Shown: positions 33,951 to 42,604, numbered from the stretch's first letter. The stretch is 64,000 nucleotides of DNA from Streptomyces marincola (GCF_020410765.1 NZ_CP084541.1:2413001-2477000); one strand, 5' to 3'. Numbers and translations: made by a program. The notes: generated by a model not told the origin, from the sequence alone.

Positions 33951-35224
33951 GCGTCGGCCTCGCACGACTCGCGGAGCGCTTGGAGATACCAGGTCAGCTG
34001 CTCCTCCTCGGTCATCGCCAGAACGGTGTCGACGGCCGTGCGCGCCGACTGGCGCTCGGATGTCTCCAGGTAGGGATCTCCGGCCAGGAACTCCTCATGG
34101 GTGTCCGCGGTACCGGTGCGCTCGGTGACCCACATCATCGCGGCCAGAGCGATAGCGGGGTCGGGGCTCGAACACGGGAAACGCACGGCCTCATCGACGA
34201 CCCGGAAGCGCACGTTGTCCTGACGTTCGCCGTTCGTCAGAGCGAGGCGCCAGGTCTCCGGGGTGGAAGGCCGGACGCCCCGGCCGTCGGGGAGGGAGTC
34301 GGTCACGACCTCCGGCCGTTCCGACACCCCCAGCGCGACGAGATCGTCGATCGCGGCGGTGACGTCCGCGTGGACCGCCGCGAGGTCGCCGACCGTGGCC
34401 TCGGGCAGGCAGACGCGGGGCATGGTCCCCTCGCAGCGCATGGGAGCCTGAGCGGCGTTCAGTGGCGGGGTCGTCTCCCAGTCCCGCGTCGACTCGACGG
34501 CGGCCACGGCACAGGACACCGCCACGGCGGCGCCTATCACCAGCCGGACTGCCAGGTGGCGGAGCGGCAGCCAGAGGGCGCCGATGGCCACCGCGATTCC
34601 CACCGTGGGGAGCGCCTGGGCGACGAGCGAGGTGAGCGTCGCTGTCTCGCCGAACTCCAGGCGGACCTGGTACTGCCCCAGTGTGTGGCGCCTCCAACGC
34701 TCCGACGTCGCCCGTGACGTCGCCACCACGAGCCACACGACGACGGCCAGTACCGGCGCACCGACCACGGCAGGCACCCGCAGGCCGACGGCGAAGCCGA
34801 TGGTGGCGTGCGCCGGGCACAGCAGCATTCCCAGCAGCAGGGGGCCGACGCTCGTGGGGGTGGGGAGGGCACCGCCCTGAACAAGGGCGATGGCGACCGG
34901 CAGGATCAGCATCAGCCACGCCAGAACGACGACGGGCGCCAGGGCCTGGGCGGCGATGAGGTAGCGCGACCGGGCCGGAGCCAGGCCCCAGATCGCCCCG
35001 CGCCTCAGCCGCCCGCTCTCCCACACGCCGAGTGCGGCGGCCACGCCGTAGGCGAAGGCGTACGACACCTGCAACGGCGCCGACACGAGGGTGGGCGCCC
35101 AGCCGAAATCCTGCCGGAAGGCAAGTTCGGATCCGACCGCGGCGTAGTAGAAGAGGACCAGACCCAAAGCCAGCGGGGCTACCCGAAGTGCGCTGCTCGA
35201 CCGTAGCAGGGTACGTAATCTCAC
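33947..35224 (-). CDS. Membrane protein with extracytoplasmic domain, TTA at codon 3
   Basis: A 425-residue protein with about seven hydrophobic segments in residues 1-250 (LALGLVLFYYAAVG, LAPVVVLAWLMLILPVAIAL, VGAPVLAVVVWLVVA and others) and a soluble C-terminal part of about 175 residues with Cys at GEGTMPRVCLP-like and SCEADA-like positions, probably outside the cell. The start is the GTG at 35224 with GAGGA 5 bases upstream. Codon 3 is TTA (35216-35218), the rarest codon in streptomycetes and decoded only by bldA tRNA; codon 7 is CTA. It is the first gene of the ABC operon, so a TTA here would make the whole unit depend on bldA. Confidence 0.75.
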   Translation of the reverse strand: MRLRTLLRSSSALRVAPLALGLVLFYYAAVGSELAFRQDFGWAPTLVSAPLQVSYAFAYGVAAALGVWESGRLRRGAIWGLAPARSRYLIAAQALAPVVVLAWLMLILPVAIALVQGGALPTPTSVGPLLLGMLLCPAHATIGFAVGLRVPAVVGAPVLAVVVWLVVATSRATSERWRRHTLGQYQVRLEFGETATLTSLVAQALPTVGIAVAIGALWLPLRHLAVRLVIGAAVAVSCAVAAVESTRDWETTPPLNAAQAPMRCEGTMPRVCLPEATVGDLAAVHADVTAAIDDLVALGVSERPEVVTDSLPDGRGVRPSTPETWRLALTNGERQDNVRFRVVDEAVRFPCSSPDPAIALAAMMWVTERTGTADTHEEFLAGDPYLETSERQSARTAVDTVLAMTEEEQLTWYLQALRESCEADA

Positions 35225-35777
35225 GGAATCCTCGATTGCGTGGTGACGCGGGATACCGAGTCCCGCGCCACCACGCCGCCAAAAGGTCAGGGAGTGGTGT
35301 CGACACTCACGTCATTGACGAAGAGCAAGCAGCAAGAGCCGCCGTTGGCGACTCTGCCAACCTGGAAGGAGATACCGCCGACTTGACGTCTGCCGCGTCG
35401 ATCGACCGTTCACGGAATGCGTGTTGATCGTAGCGGAAAGATGAAGAACGGGCCACGGAAAGCTGACACGCAGGTGAACCGCACCGCACAGATACTCCGC
35501 ATACCGCTTTCCGCACCGCCTGGACGGATAACAATCGATGAGTCGCGAGAAGTCGGATACCTGAGGACTTCCTCATCATGGGCCTGCCTCCGGTGGTCAA
35601 GAAAGAGTTTGATGGAGACCGAAACAGCCGTGAAGGCTCCACGGCTGTTCGGCGAGAACCCGGACGTCCCCGGGGCGCGAAGGACCCCGACCCCGCCCGC
35701 TCCTCACACGGCAGAAGGCCACTGCCGGTGATCGGCGCCGGCCGCCGCCGCGGTGTCGGCCTCAGTAGCCTCGTGGC
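35225..35777. other. Lower-GC intergenic region with a gene remnant
   Basis: This 553-base gap lies between the start of the ABC operon (minus) and cutA (plus). Its base composition is less GC-rich than the neighbours, and short frames here lack good starts. A 41-codon minus-strand frame at 35287-35409 looks like a gene remnant (described separately). The rest holds nothing I can name; promoters for both flanking genes should be inside it. Confidence 0.5.
35287..35409 (-). pseudogene. Remnant of a possible secreted jelly-roll protein (3' end only)
   Basis: In the minus strand, an open frame of 40 codons between two stops reads through ISFQVGRVANGG and SCCLLFVNDVSVDTTP. It has no ATG, GTG or TTG upstream of the motif. 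The end, with LFVNDVSVDTTP, resembles the last beta strand of carbohydrate-binding or jelly-roll domains. Third positions are mostly G or C, so it was coding. It is most simply the tail of a gene whose front was lost. A leader of a modified peptide is less likely because there is no start codon. Confidence 0.35.
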
Positions 35778-36119
35778 ATGACCGACTGCGTGCAGGTGTC
35801 CACCGCGACCGAGAGCCGCGAGGCGGCGGAGCGTCTGGCGCGGGGGGCGGTGGCGGCCCGGCTGGCCGCCGGGGCTCAGATCCTCGGCCCGGTGACCTCC
35901 GTCTTCTGGCACCTGGGCCGGTTCGGCACCGGCGAGGAGTGGCAACTCGTCCTGCGGACCACGGCCGACCGGTATCCGGCGCTTGAGGCGTACCTGTTGG
36001 AGCACCACCCGTGGAACAACCCGGAAGTCGCAGCCATCCCGATCAGCGCCGGTTCCGCCGGATACCTCGACCGGGTGCGCGGAGCGGCACCTCCCGATGA
36101 GCACGAGAGCGGCAACTGA
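35778..36119 (+). CDS. cutA: CutA-like divalent-ion tolerance protein
   Basis: A 113-residue CutA1 family member, a small trimeric protein. Family residues are seen in SVFWHLGRFGTGEEW and HHPWNNPEVAAIPIS. The name comes from copper tolerance in Escherichia coli, but the biochemical role is unclear. The ATG at 35778 has the sequence TCGTGGC upstream and no strong ribosome binding site. It is a single gene convergent with GH42. Confidence 0.9.
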   Translation: MTDCVQVSTATESREAAERLARGAVAARLAAGAQILGPVTSVFWHLGRFGTGEEWQLVLRTTADRYPALEAYLLEHHPWNNPEVAAIPISAGSAGYLDRVRGAAPPDEHESGN

Positions 36120-36206
36120 CGTCACGCTCCTGCCTGGCCGAGGACGACGGCCACCTCCGGCACCGCGCGATGCGGTCGAAGTCGCCTCACGGAGCGGCCC
36201 GCCGGT

Positions 36207-36243
36207 GCCCCGCCCGACCGGGCAACTTGCGGCCGGGCGGGGC
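36207..36243. terminator. Hairpin between convergent cutA and GH42 gene
   Basis: A 10-bp perfect stem, GCCCCGCCCG (36207-36216) with CGGGCGGGGC (36234-36243), and a 17-base loop lie 6 bases beyond the GH42 stop (minus) and about 90 bases beyond cutA (plus). Confidence 0.65.
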
Positions 36244-36248
36244 GGGCC

Positions 36249-38342
36249 TCACGGGAGTTCCGCCAGGACGCGGACGTCCCAGGGGCCGAGGGTCAGGGCG
36301 GTGCCGGCGGCCAGTTCGTCGTCCGTGAGCACGTCGCGGGCGGCGGCGGGCAGTTCGAACGTGCTGGGCAGCCAGGTCCAGTTGTGCAGGAACCGCAGCC
36401 GCGTGCCGTCGGCGGCGGTGGCGCCGGTGACGGTCTGGCTGTCGGCGGTGGCGCGCCAGCGGTCCCCGGTCGCCGGGGCGCACCAGCGCAGCACGGCCGC
36501 GGCGAGGCCGGGGCTCGGGACCGTTCCGACGTAGGTGACGCGTCCCTCGCCGTGGGCGTGGGTGGTGACGGCGGGCCAGCGGCCGAAGTGCGGGTGCTCG
36601 TAGGCGGCCAGGACCTCAGCGCCGGCCGGGCGCAGACCGTCGGCCCAGCGGGTGGCGACCGCGTCGCCCGGCAGGGCGAGCGGGGAGCCCTCGGGGGCGA
36701 CGACGCCGAGCGGGCGCCTGAGCGTGGAGAACTCGTCGTAGGACACGCCGGCCGCCTCGGTGAGGAACGCGGGCTTGACCTCGCGGCGCGCCCGCACCTC
36801 CTCGTCGCCGTACCCGGTACGGATGCCGAGCAGCAGGTGGCCGCCGGCCGCGGCGTACGCGGCGAGCCAGCGCAGCTGGTCGTCGCCCGCGACGAGCAGC
36901 CCGGCGGCGATCAGCAGCGGGTGGCGCGCGGCGAAGGCCGCCGGGTCCTCGGCGAAGATCTGCGAGGGGTGCAGGACGCGGCTTTGGAGACCGGCGTCAA
37001 ACGCGCCCCGGTAGAACGCGTCGAAGACCGCGCGGTAGGAGCGGCGGTCAGGATCGCCTCGCTCGTCGTGCAGCATCGGGTGCCCCTCAAGGGCCCACTT
37101 GGTGTCGGCCGACCAGACCATCGCGACGTCCGCGTCGGGGGTCAGGCCCGCGACCAGCTCTCCGGCGCGTTCGAACTCGGCGCCGAGTGCGGCGACTTGC
37201 TCGTAGACGCGGCCGGGTTCCAGGCTGTGCGGCAGCACGCCGCCCCAGTAGGTCTCGGCGCCGAAGTGCAGCGTGTGCCAGTGCCAGTACTCGATCATGG
37301 CGGCGCCGCGCGAGACCAGGGCCCACGCCGCCTGGCGCCACTGGCCGTCGTAGGCGGGTTCGTTGACCCAGGGGCCGCCGATGGCCTGGGCGTTGGTCTC
37401 GGTGACGAGGAACGGTTCCTGCCGCGACGCGTACATGCGGTCGGCGGTGGCGTACAGCGACCACGTGCCGCTGGTGGTCCAGCCCTGTTCGTCCTGGCCG
37501 GTGTCGGGCAGGGCGAGGCCGTCCTGCATGCGGTAGTACGGGTTGCCCGCGGTGATGTCGAGGCGGCGGGTGAGGTCGTCGTCCTTGATGCCCGGCCGCT
37601 CGTAGGAGATGCAGGTGGTGACGAACTGGTCGTCGCGCGCGTACTCGCGCACGATGTCGGCCTGCCAGCCGATGAAGTCGGTGGTCAGGCCCGCCTGGAA
37701 ACGGCGCCAGGCCAGGTCGTACTGCGGCTGCCCGTTGGCGTCCGGGGTCCACAGGTCGGCCCACGTGGACAGCCGGTGGGACCAGTAGGTGAGGCCCCAG
37801 CGCTCGTTGATCTCCTCGACCGAGCCGTAGGTGCGGCGCAGGTGGTCGACGAAGCGCTGGAAGACGCCGCGGTTGTGGAAGAGTTCGTTGCCCGGCTCGT
37901 TGTCGACCTGGTAGCCGATGACGGCCGGGTGGTCGGCGTAGCGGGCGACGACGCGGCGGATGACGCGTTCGGCGTGGAAGAGGAACGCGGGGTGGGTGTA
38001 GTCGATCTCCTGTCGGACGCCCCAGCCCATGGGCTGCCCGGTGCGGCGCTCGGCGTTGATCTCGGGGTGGATGCGGGCCAGCCACGGCGGCACCGCGTAG
38101 GTGGGGGTGCCGAGGATGACGTGGATGCCGCGCCGGTGGGCGCCGTCGAGTACGGGTTGCAGCCAGTCGAGGTCGAAGACGCCGTCGTCCGGCTCCCACG
38201 TGGACCAGACGGATTCGCCGACGCGAATGACGCTGAAACGCGCCTCGGCCATGAGGTCGAGGTCTTCCTCCAGCCGCGGAACGGGCTGGTATTCGTGGTA
38301 ATAGGCGGCACCGAAGAGAACCCGGCCGGGAAGCCTGTGCAT
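36249..38342 (-). CDS. GH42 beta-galactosidase
   Basis: A 697-residue cytosolic glycoside hydrolase of family 42. The acid/base is Glu149 in YQVDNEPGNEL and the nucleophile is Glu315 in FLVTETNAQ. A trimerisation domain and a C-terminal beta domain follow (LLIAAGLLVAGDDQL..., LALPGDAVATRWADG). No signal peptide is seen, so it should cut galactosides after import. The ATG at 38342 gives MHRLPGRVLFGAAYYHEYQP. The ABC importer genes directly upstream on the same strand probably supply the substrate. Confidence 0.95.
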   Translation of the reverse strand: MHRLPGRVLFGAAYYHEYQPVPRLEEDLDLMAEARFSVIRVGESVWSTWEPDDGVFDLDWLQPVLDGAHRRGIHVILGTPTYAVPPWLARIHPEINAERRTGQPMGWGVRQEIDYTHPAFLFHAERVIRRVVARYADHPAVIGYQVDNEPGNELFHNRGVFQRFVDHLRRTYGSVEEINERWGLTYWSHRLSTWADLWTPDANGQPQYDLAWRRFQAGLTTDFIGWQADIVREYARDDQFVTTCISYERPGIKDDDLTRRLDITAGNPYYRMQDGLALPDTGQDEQGWTTSGTWSLYATADRMYASRQEPFLVTETNAQAIGGPWVNEPAYDGQWRQAAWALVSRGAAMIEYWHWHTLHFGAETYWGGVLPHSLEPGRVYEQVAALGAEFERAGELVAGLTPDADVAMVWSADTKWALEGHPMLHDERGDPDRRSYRAVFDAFYRGAFDAGLQSRVLHPSQIFAEDPAAFAARHPLLIAAGLLVAGDDQLRWLAAYAAAGGHLLLGIRTGYGDEEVRARREVKPAFLTEAAGVSYDEFSTLRRPLGVVAPEGSPLALPGDAVATRWADGLRPAGAEVLAAYEHPHFGRWPAVTTHAHGEGRVTYVGTVPSPGLAAAVLRWCAPATGDRWRATADSQTVTGATAADGTRLRFLHNWTWLPSTFELPAAARDVLTDDELAAGTALTLGPWDVRVLAELP

Positions 38343-38441
38343 GACGTGCGCTCTTTTCTTTCTTCCGTTGGTGCGGGTGTGCGGGTCGGGCTCAGGCCGG
38401 TCGTCGGGAACGCGGGCCCGCGGGGTGCGGGCCGGCGTTCC

Positions 38442-39350
38442 TCAGCCCTTGACGGCGCCGGCCGAAAGCCCTTCGAGCAACTGCTTGCGCAGCAGCAGGA
38501 ACACGAGGATGGTCGGCACGGAGGCGAGGACCGCGCCCGGCAGCACGAGGTCGAACGAGCGGTTCTCTGCGCGGAAGAGGATGTTGAGGCCGAGCGGCAG
38601 GGTGTAGCTGTCGGTGTCCGAGATGAGGACGAGCGGCCACAGGAAGCTGTTGTAGCTCTGGAGGAACTGCCAGACGGCCAGGGCCCCGAGCGGGGGCCGC
38701 AGCAGCGGCAGGACCACACGCAGGAAGATGCCGAACTCGGAGGCCCCGTCGATGCGCGCGGCTTCGAGTATCTCGTCGGGTATCGACTGGATGATGTACT
38801 GCTGCATCATGAAAATGCCGAACGCCGGGGCGACCCACGGCACGATGAGCGCGAACCACGGGTTCGAGAGGCCGGATTTCACCACGAGCACGAAAAGCGG
38901 CACGAGGATCACGGCGAACGGCACGGAGAGCGAGCTGAACATCACCGAGAACAGCACCCGTTTCCCCGCGAACCGGTACTTGGCGAACGCGAACCCGGCG
39001 AGCGCGCACACGAACACGGCGACCGCGGTGGCGAGCAGCGCCGTGGTCACGCTGATGGCGAACCAGCGCCAGAACGGCTGGCCGGACAGCAGGTTGCCGA
39101 AGTTCTCCAGGGTGGCCGGGCTGGGGATGAGGTTCGGCGGGTACTCGAAGATGTCGCCGCGCGGCTTGAACGAGCCGCTGACCGCCCACACCATGGGCGC
39201 GACGAACACCAGCAGCAGCACGGACAGGGTGAGGTAGAGCGCGACGCGCCCGGAGCGGCTGCCGCGCCGCCTGGGGCGGTTGCCCTTCCGGTCGGGCGCG
39301 GGGCGCGCCGCGGGTGCCGCGGCGGGCGGGGCCGGGGTCGCGGCGCTCAT
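38442..39350 (-). CDS. Carbohydrate ABC transporter permease 2
   Basis: A 302-residue permease of the MalG type with six hydrophobic segments after a Pro/Ala-rich N-terminus (about 45 residues, longer than usual). The EAA loop EAARIDGASEFGIFLRVVLP is intact. The start at 39350 overlaps the permease 1 stop (ATGA). It should form a heterodimer with permease 1. There is no ATPase gene in the cluster. Confidence 0.9.
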   Translation of the reverse strand: MSAATPAPPAAAPAARPAPDRKGNRPRRRGSRSGRVALYLTLSVLLLVFVAPMVWAVSGSFKPRGDIFEYPPNLIPSPATLENFGNLLSGQPFWRWFAISVTTALLATAVAVFVCALAGFAFAKYRFAGKRVLFSVMFSSLSVPFAVILVPLFVLVVKSGLSNPWFALIVPWVAPAFGIFMMQQYIIQSIPDEILEAARIDGASEFGIFLRVVLPLLRPPLGALAVWQFLQSYNSFLWPLVLISDTDSYTLPLGLNILFRAENRSFDLVLPGAVLASVPTILVFLLLRKQLLEGLSAGAVKG

Positions 39351-40243
39351 GACGTCCTCCCTATGGAGAGCAGGCGGTTCAGGAGCTGGCTGATCGCGAA
39401 GACGACGACGAACAGCACGACTCCCGCGGCGGCGGCGTAGCCGAACTGCTGGCGGTCGAAGGCCGCGCGGTAGACGAACATGGCGACGGTGAGCGTTTCC
39501 TCGCCGGGTCCGCCGCCGGTGATGAGGAACGGTTCGTCGAAGAGCTGGGAGGCGCCGATGAACGAGGTGACGACGACGAACGCGGTGACCGGCCTGATGC
39601 CGGGCAGGGTGACCGCGGTGAACGTCCGCCAGGGGCCCGCGCCGTCGATCTCGGCGGCCTCGTAGCGCTCCCTGGGAACGGCCTGGAGCGCGGCGAGGAA
39701 GAAGATGGTGAGGTAGCCGACCCAGCGCCACAGCAGGACGAAGCCGACGGAGACCTTGGCGAGGGTCGGGTCGCCGAGCCAGTCGGTGGTGCCGGTGCCG
39801 AACAGGGCGCGCAGCACGGAGTTGACCAGGCCGTAGTCGCGGTCGAGCAGCAGGCTGTAGACGAGGGCGATGACGATGGGCGACAGCACCATCGGGATGA
39901 AGAAGGTGACGCGGAACAGGTCGCGGGCGCGCAGGCCGCGGGTGTTGAGGGCCTGCGCGATGAGCAGCGCGGCCGGCACCACGACGAGGAGGCTGATCAG
40001 CACGAAGATCAGCGAGTTGCCGAGTGCCTTGTGGAAGCTGGTGTCCCGCGCGAGGTTCGCGAAGTTGTCGAGACCGACGAACTCGGGTGTGCCAAGGCCC
40101 ACCCACTCGGTCATCGACAGGTACACGCCCGCCGCGATGGGGACGATCATGAACAGGCCGTAGAGGACGTAGAACGGGGCGATGAAGGCGTACGGCGCGA
40201 GCTGCCTGCGCCTGCCCTCCCGCCCGGCCGGTGGTGGGGTCAT
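39347..40243 (-). CDS. Carbohydrate ABC transporter permease 1
   Basis: A 298-residue permease of the MalF type with six membrane segments and the EAA loop YEAAEIDGAGPWRTFTAVTLP. The start is the ATG at 40243, and it follows the binding-protein gene by 11 bases. The gene order binding protein, permease, permease, GH42 is that of an oligosaccharide import and use operon. Confidence 0.92.
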   Translation of the reverse strand: MTPPPAGREGRRRQLAPYAFIAPFYVLYGLFMIVPIAAGVYLSMTEWVGLGTPEFVGLDNFANLARDTSFHKALGNSLIFVLISLLVVVPAALLIAQALNTRGLRARDLFRVTFFIPMVLSPIVIALVYSLLLDRDYGLVNSVLRALFGTGTTDWLGDPTLAKVSVGFVLLWRWVGYLTIFFLAALQAVPRERYEAAEIDGAGPWRTFTAVTLPGIRPVTAFVVVTSFIGASQLFDEPFLITGGGPGEETLTVAMFVYRAAFDRQQFGYAAAAGVVLFVVVFAISQLLNRLLSIGRTS

Positions 40244-40254
40244 CGGGCTGCCCT

Positions 40255-41634
40255 TCACGAGCGGGACGACCGGGTCTGGCCGTGGAAGTCGTCGGTCGCG
40301 CGGCGCAGCGCCTCGCGCGGGGACAGGTCGCCGCGGTAGGCGCGCAGCAGGTAGCCGCTGAGCACCGTGTCGAGCACCGGTTTGTCGGGGCTGAGGTGGA
40401 AGACGGGCGCCTCGTCGATGACCCCCCGGTAGACCTCGAACATCCGCTGGCCGCCGCAGTATTCGTCCTCGGTGCGCAGCAGTTCCCCGCTGTCGTAGAC
40501 GGAACGCCTGGTGGGCAGGTAGCCGAGGTCGAGGAAGCGGCGCACCTGTTCCGACGGGGTGAGGTAGCCGGCCGTGATCAGGTCGACGGCCGCGAGCGTG
40601 TTCTCCTTGTCCCGCAGGGCGGCGAAGCCGGTGCCCCCGGTGAACGAGGTGCGCGAGCCGCCGTCGCGGAACGCGGGCAGGGGGCGGATGCGCCATTCCC
40701 CCGACTGCTCGGGCACGTTGGGCACCAGGCCGTAGATCTTGTACCAGGTGGCCATCCACAGGCCGATGACGTGCCCGGACTTGAGGGCGGCCTGCATGGA
40801 CGGGCCCATCGGGTCGGCGACGGTGGCGATCCAGCCCTCCTGCACGCCGCGGGCCATGAACGTCAGCACGGCCTCGCCCTCCGCGGAGTCGATGGCCAGC
40901 TCGCCCCGCTCGTCGAAGAGCGTGCCGCCGCGCTGCATCAGCAGCATGTCGAAACTCTGGACGACCTGGCCGAGTTCGCTGCCGACGGTCACCTGGCCGA
41001 CGCAGACGTCGTGCCGCCGGTGCGCCTGGGCGCCGGCCTCGGCCAGCTCCTCCCAGGAGCCGAGGTCGGTGGGCAGCCCGATCCGCCCCCACTCGGGTTC
41101 GCGGTAGTAGTAGACGACCAGGGGGGCGTCGGAGTCGAGCGCGTAGAGGGTGCCGTCCTTGCTGAACGGCGCGGTGCGCACGGTCAGCAGGTCGTCGCGG
41201 ACATCGGCGACGGCGTCGTCGAGCGGCTGGAGCAGTTCGGCCGCCAGCTCGCCGCGCAGGAGCCGGGGGAACGCGCCGATCTCAAGGCCGGCCACGTCCG
41301 GGGTGCCGCGGCCCGCGATGGCCTGGGCGATGGTCTTGGTGACGACGTCGGAGGCGCCCGCGCGGGTGGGGCTGAGGCGCCAGCGGAACGGGGAGGCGCC
41401 GGCCGCCGCGGCGTTCTCGGCGGCGGTGCGGAAGTACTCGACGTAGGCGTCGTCGTGGGTCCAGAAGGACAGGTCGACGGTCCCCGAGGTGACGGGTTCC
41501 GCCTCTGCGGTGCCGCCGCAGCCGGTGAGCGCGCCGCCGAGCAGGCCGGCCGCGCCGAGGCCGCCGCCGAGGCGGAGCAGCCGGCGGCGGGTGAGATCGG
41601 GGGGCTGGGGCGGGGCAGGAGAAGGAAGGGTCAT
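40255..41634 (-). CDS. Sugar ABC transporter substrate-binding lipoprotein
   Basis: A 459-residue SBP_bac_1 protein. The N-terminus has a Tat-like RRRLLRLGGG followed by a lipobox ending GALTGC, so the mature protein would be lipid-anchored outside. The body (SGTVDLSFWTHDD onward) is a type I binding fold for an oligosaccharide, presumably a galactoside given the GH42 gene. The ATG at 41634 has GAGGG 6 bases upstream. No ATPase gene is nearby, so the importer probably uses a shared MsiK-type ATPase encoded elsewhere. Confidence 0.88.
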   Translation of the reverse strand: MTLPSPAPPQPPDLTRRRLLRLGGGLGAAGLLGGALTGCGGTAEAEPVTSGTVDLSFWTHDDAYVEYFRTAAENAAAAGASPFRWRLSPTRAGASDVVTKTIAQAIAGRGTPDVAGLEIGAFPRLLRGELAAELLQPLDDAVADVRDDLLTVRTAPFSKDGTLYALDSDAPLVVYYYREPEWGRIGLPTDLGSWEELAEAGAQAHRRHDVCVGQVTVGSELGQVVQSFDMLLMQRGGTLFDERGELAIDSAEGEAVLTFMARGVQEGWIATVADPMGPSMQAALKSGHVIGLWMATWYKIYGLVPNVPEQSGEWRIRPLPAFRDGGSRTSFTGGTGFAALRDKENTLAAVDLITAGYLTPSEQVRRFLDLGYLPTRRSVYDSGELLRTEDEYCGGQRMFEVYRGVIDEAPVFHLSPDKPVLDTVLSGYLLRAYRGDLSPREALRRATDDFHGQTRSSRS

Positions 41635-42097
41635 CGTCGTCCCTCGTTCGGTTGCGTCCTGGCTGCCGGGAGCGCGGCGCTGGCGCGCCGCCCCGGTAAG
41701 TCGGGGAGGCGCCGCCCCGGGCGCCCCGCGGCGCGAGCGGCGCTCCGGGCGGCGCAGCCCGTGGCGTTCCCGGGCCAGGGGCGTGCGGGCCGCAGGTTCG
41801 CGCCCCGCGCGGCGCCGGGCGCCGGCGGCCGTTCTCCTGCAAACGGGAACGCGGGCGCGGGCGCGAACGCGGGGGCGGAGGCAGCCGGCCGGGCACCGGC
41901 GCGGACGGCGCGCGGCCCGGGGGCGGGCGCGCGCGGGCGCGCGGCCCGGGGCACGGTGCGCGACCCCGCGCGCGCGGCGCCGCGGAACGGGCGCGCGGCA
42001 CGGCGGAACGGGCGGTTCTCCTTCGACACCCGGTCCGTCACCACCAGCTCCCTTGCCGGAACGGCCGGCTGAGGGCACGATCAGCCGGAGTGCGGAC

Positions 42098-42127
42098 ACG
42101 CTAAGGACGCGTTTGTCGCACCGTCAA
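42098..42127 (-). promoter_or_regulatory. Promoter-like -35/-10 pair upstream of the galactoside operon
   Basis: On the minus strand TTGACG (42122-42127) is followed after 18 bases by TAGCGT (42098-42103), which fits the streptomycete housekeeping consensus. The predicted transcript starts near 42091 and runs to the left toward the binding-protein gene. No regulator gene is nearby, so the sugar response is not visible in the window. Confidence 0.5.
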
Positions 42128-42148
42128 GGGTGTGGTTCGAAATTCTGT

Positions 42149-42174
42149 GGGGCGTTCGCGATATCGAACGCCCC
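42149..42174 (-). terminator. Perfect hairpin downstream of the small lipoprotein gene
   Basis: A 10-bp stem, GGGGCGTTCG (42149-42158) with CGAACGCCCC (42165-42174), and a 6-base loop CGATAT. It lies 14 bases past the stop of the minus-strand lipoprotein gene at 42189. Confidence 0.65.
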
Positions 42175-42188
42175 GTGCGGACCGGCGC

Positions 42189-42563
42189 CTACGCGCAGAC
42201 GTCCGTCAGCGCGTCCACGGCGTCACCGAGCGGGGACAGGTCGATCGACGTCCCGTCCTCGACGCCCGCGCGGACGCTGTCCACCGCCTCCTCGACGGAG
42301 TCCGTGGCCTCCTGGACGTCGACGTCGTCCACGGTGTCGCGCAGCTCCTGGATGTCGTTGCCCACCGCGTCCACGGCGTCCACGAGCACGTCCGGGTTCT
42401 CCCCCTGGGCCGCCTGCTCCAGCTCGTCCACGCTCTGCGAGACCTCAAGCGCGAGCCGCGCGCAGTCCACGGCGCGCTGCACGTCGCACGCGCCGAGCGT
42501 CATCGCCGCGGCCACGGCGAGCGCCGCCGACACTGCCCCCGATACGACCGGCCTTCCCGGCAT
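42189..42563 (-). CDS. Small putative lipoprotein of unknown function
   Basis: A 124-residue exported protein. The N-terminus is a signal sequence (VVSGAVSAALAVAAAMTLGACD) with a lipobox-like LGAC, so it is probably a lipoprotein. The mature part is acidic and rich in Val, Asp and Ala with heptad-like spacing (VDELEQAAQGENPDVLVDAV), probably helical. No family is recognised. The ATG at 42563 has GGGAGGGAGA upstream. It lies directly downstream of rph. Confidence 0.75.
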   Translation of the reverse strand: MPGRPVVSGAVSAALAVAAAMTLGACDVQRAVDCARLALEVSQSVDELEQAAQGENPDVLVDAVDAVGNDIQELRDTVDDVDVQEATDSVEEAVDSVRAGVEDGTSIDLSPLGDAVDALTDVCA

Positions 42564-42604
42564 CGGCGTCTCCCTCCCCTGGTTTTGCCTCCACTTTACC
42601 CGGC

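Larger units (their letters stand above)
41635..42188. other. Long untranslated region upstream of the galactoside operon
   Basis: This 554-base gap has extremely GC-rich, low-complexity sequence from 41650 to 42050. A minus-strand frame of 137 codons here (42044-41631) has basic, repetitive composition and a TTA codon and does not look coding. A promoter-like pair lies at 42098-42127. If it serves the binding-protein gene, the mRNA has an untranslated leader of about 450 bases. Confidence 0.5.

Noticed and set aside
35287..35409. RiPP (lanthipeptide-like) precursor for the adjacent ABC operon.
   Set aside because: No ATG, GTG or TTG precedes the core in frame and no modification enzyme is nearby. 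The sequence fits the end of a jelly-roll domain better.
35417..35731. 104-codon plus-strand frame upstream of cutA.
   Set aside because: No ribosome site, no family match and no codon bias; it overlaps the intergenic low-GC patch.
41631..42044. 137-codon minus-strand frame that overlaps the binding-protein start (ATGA), possibly a regulator.
   Set aside because: Low-complexity Arg/Ala/Pro composition, a TTA codon and no helix-turn-helix; the overlap is likely chance.
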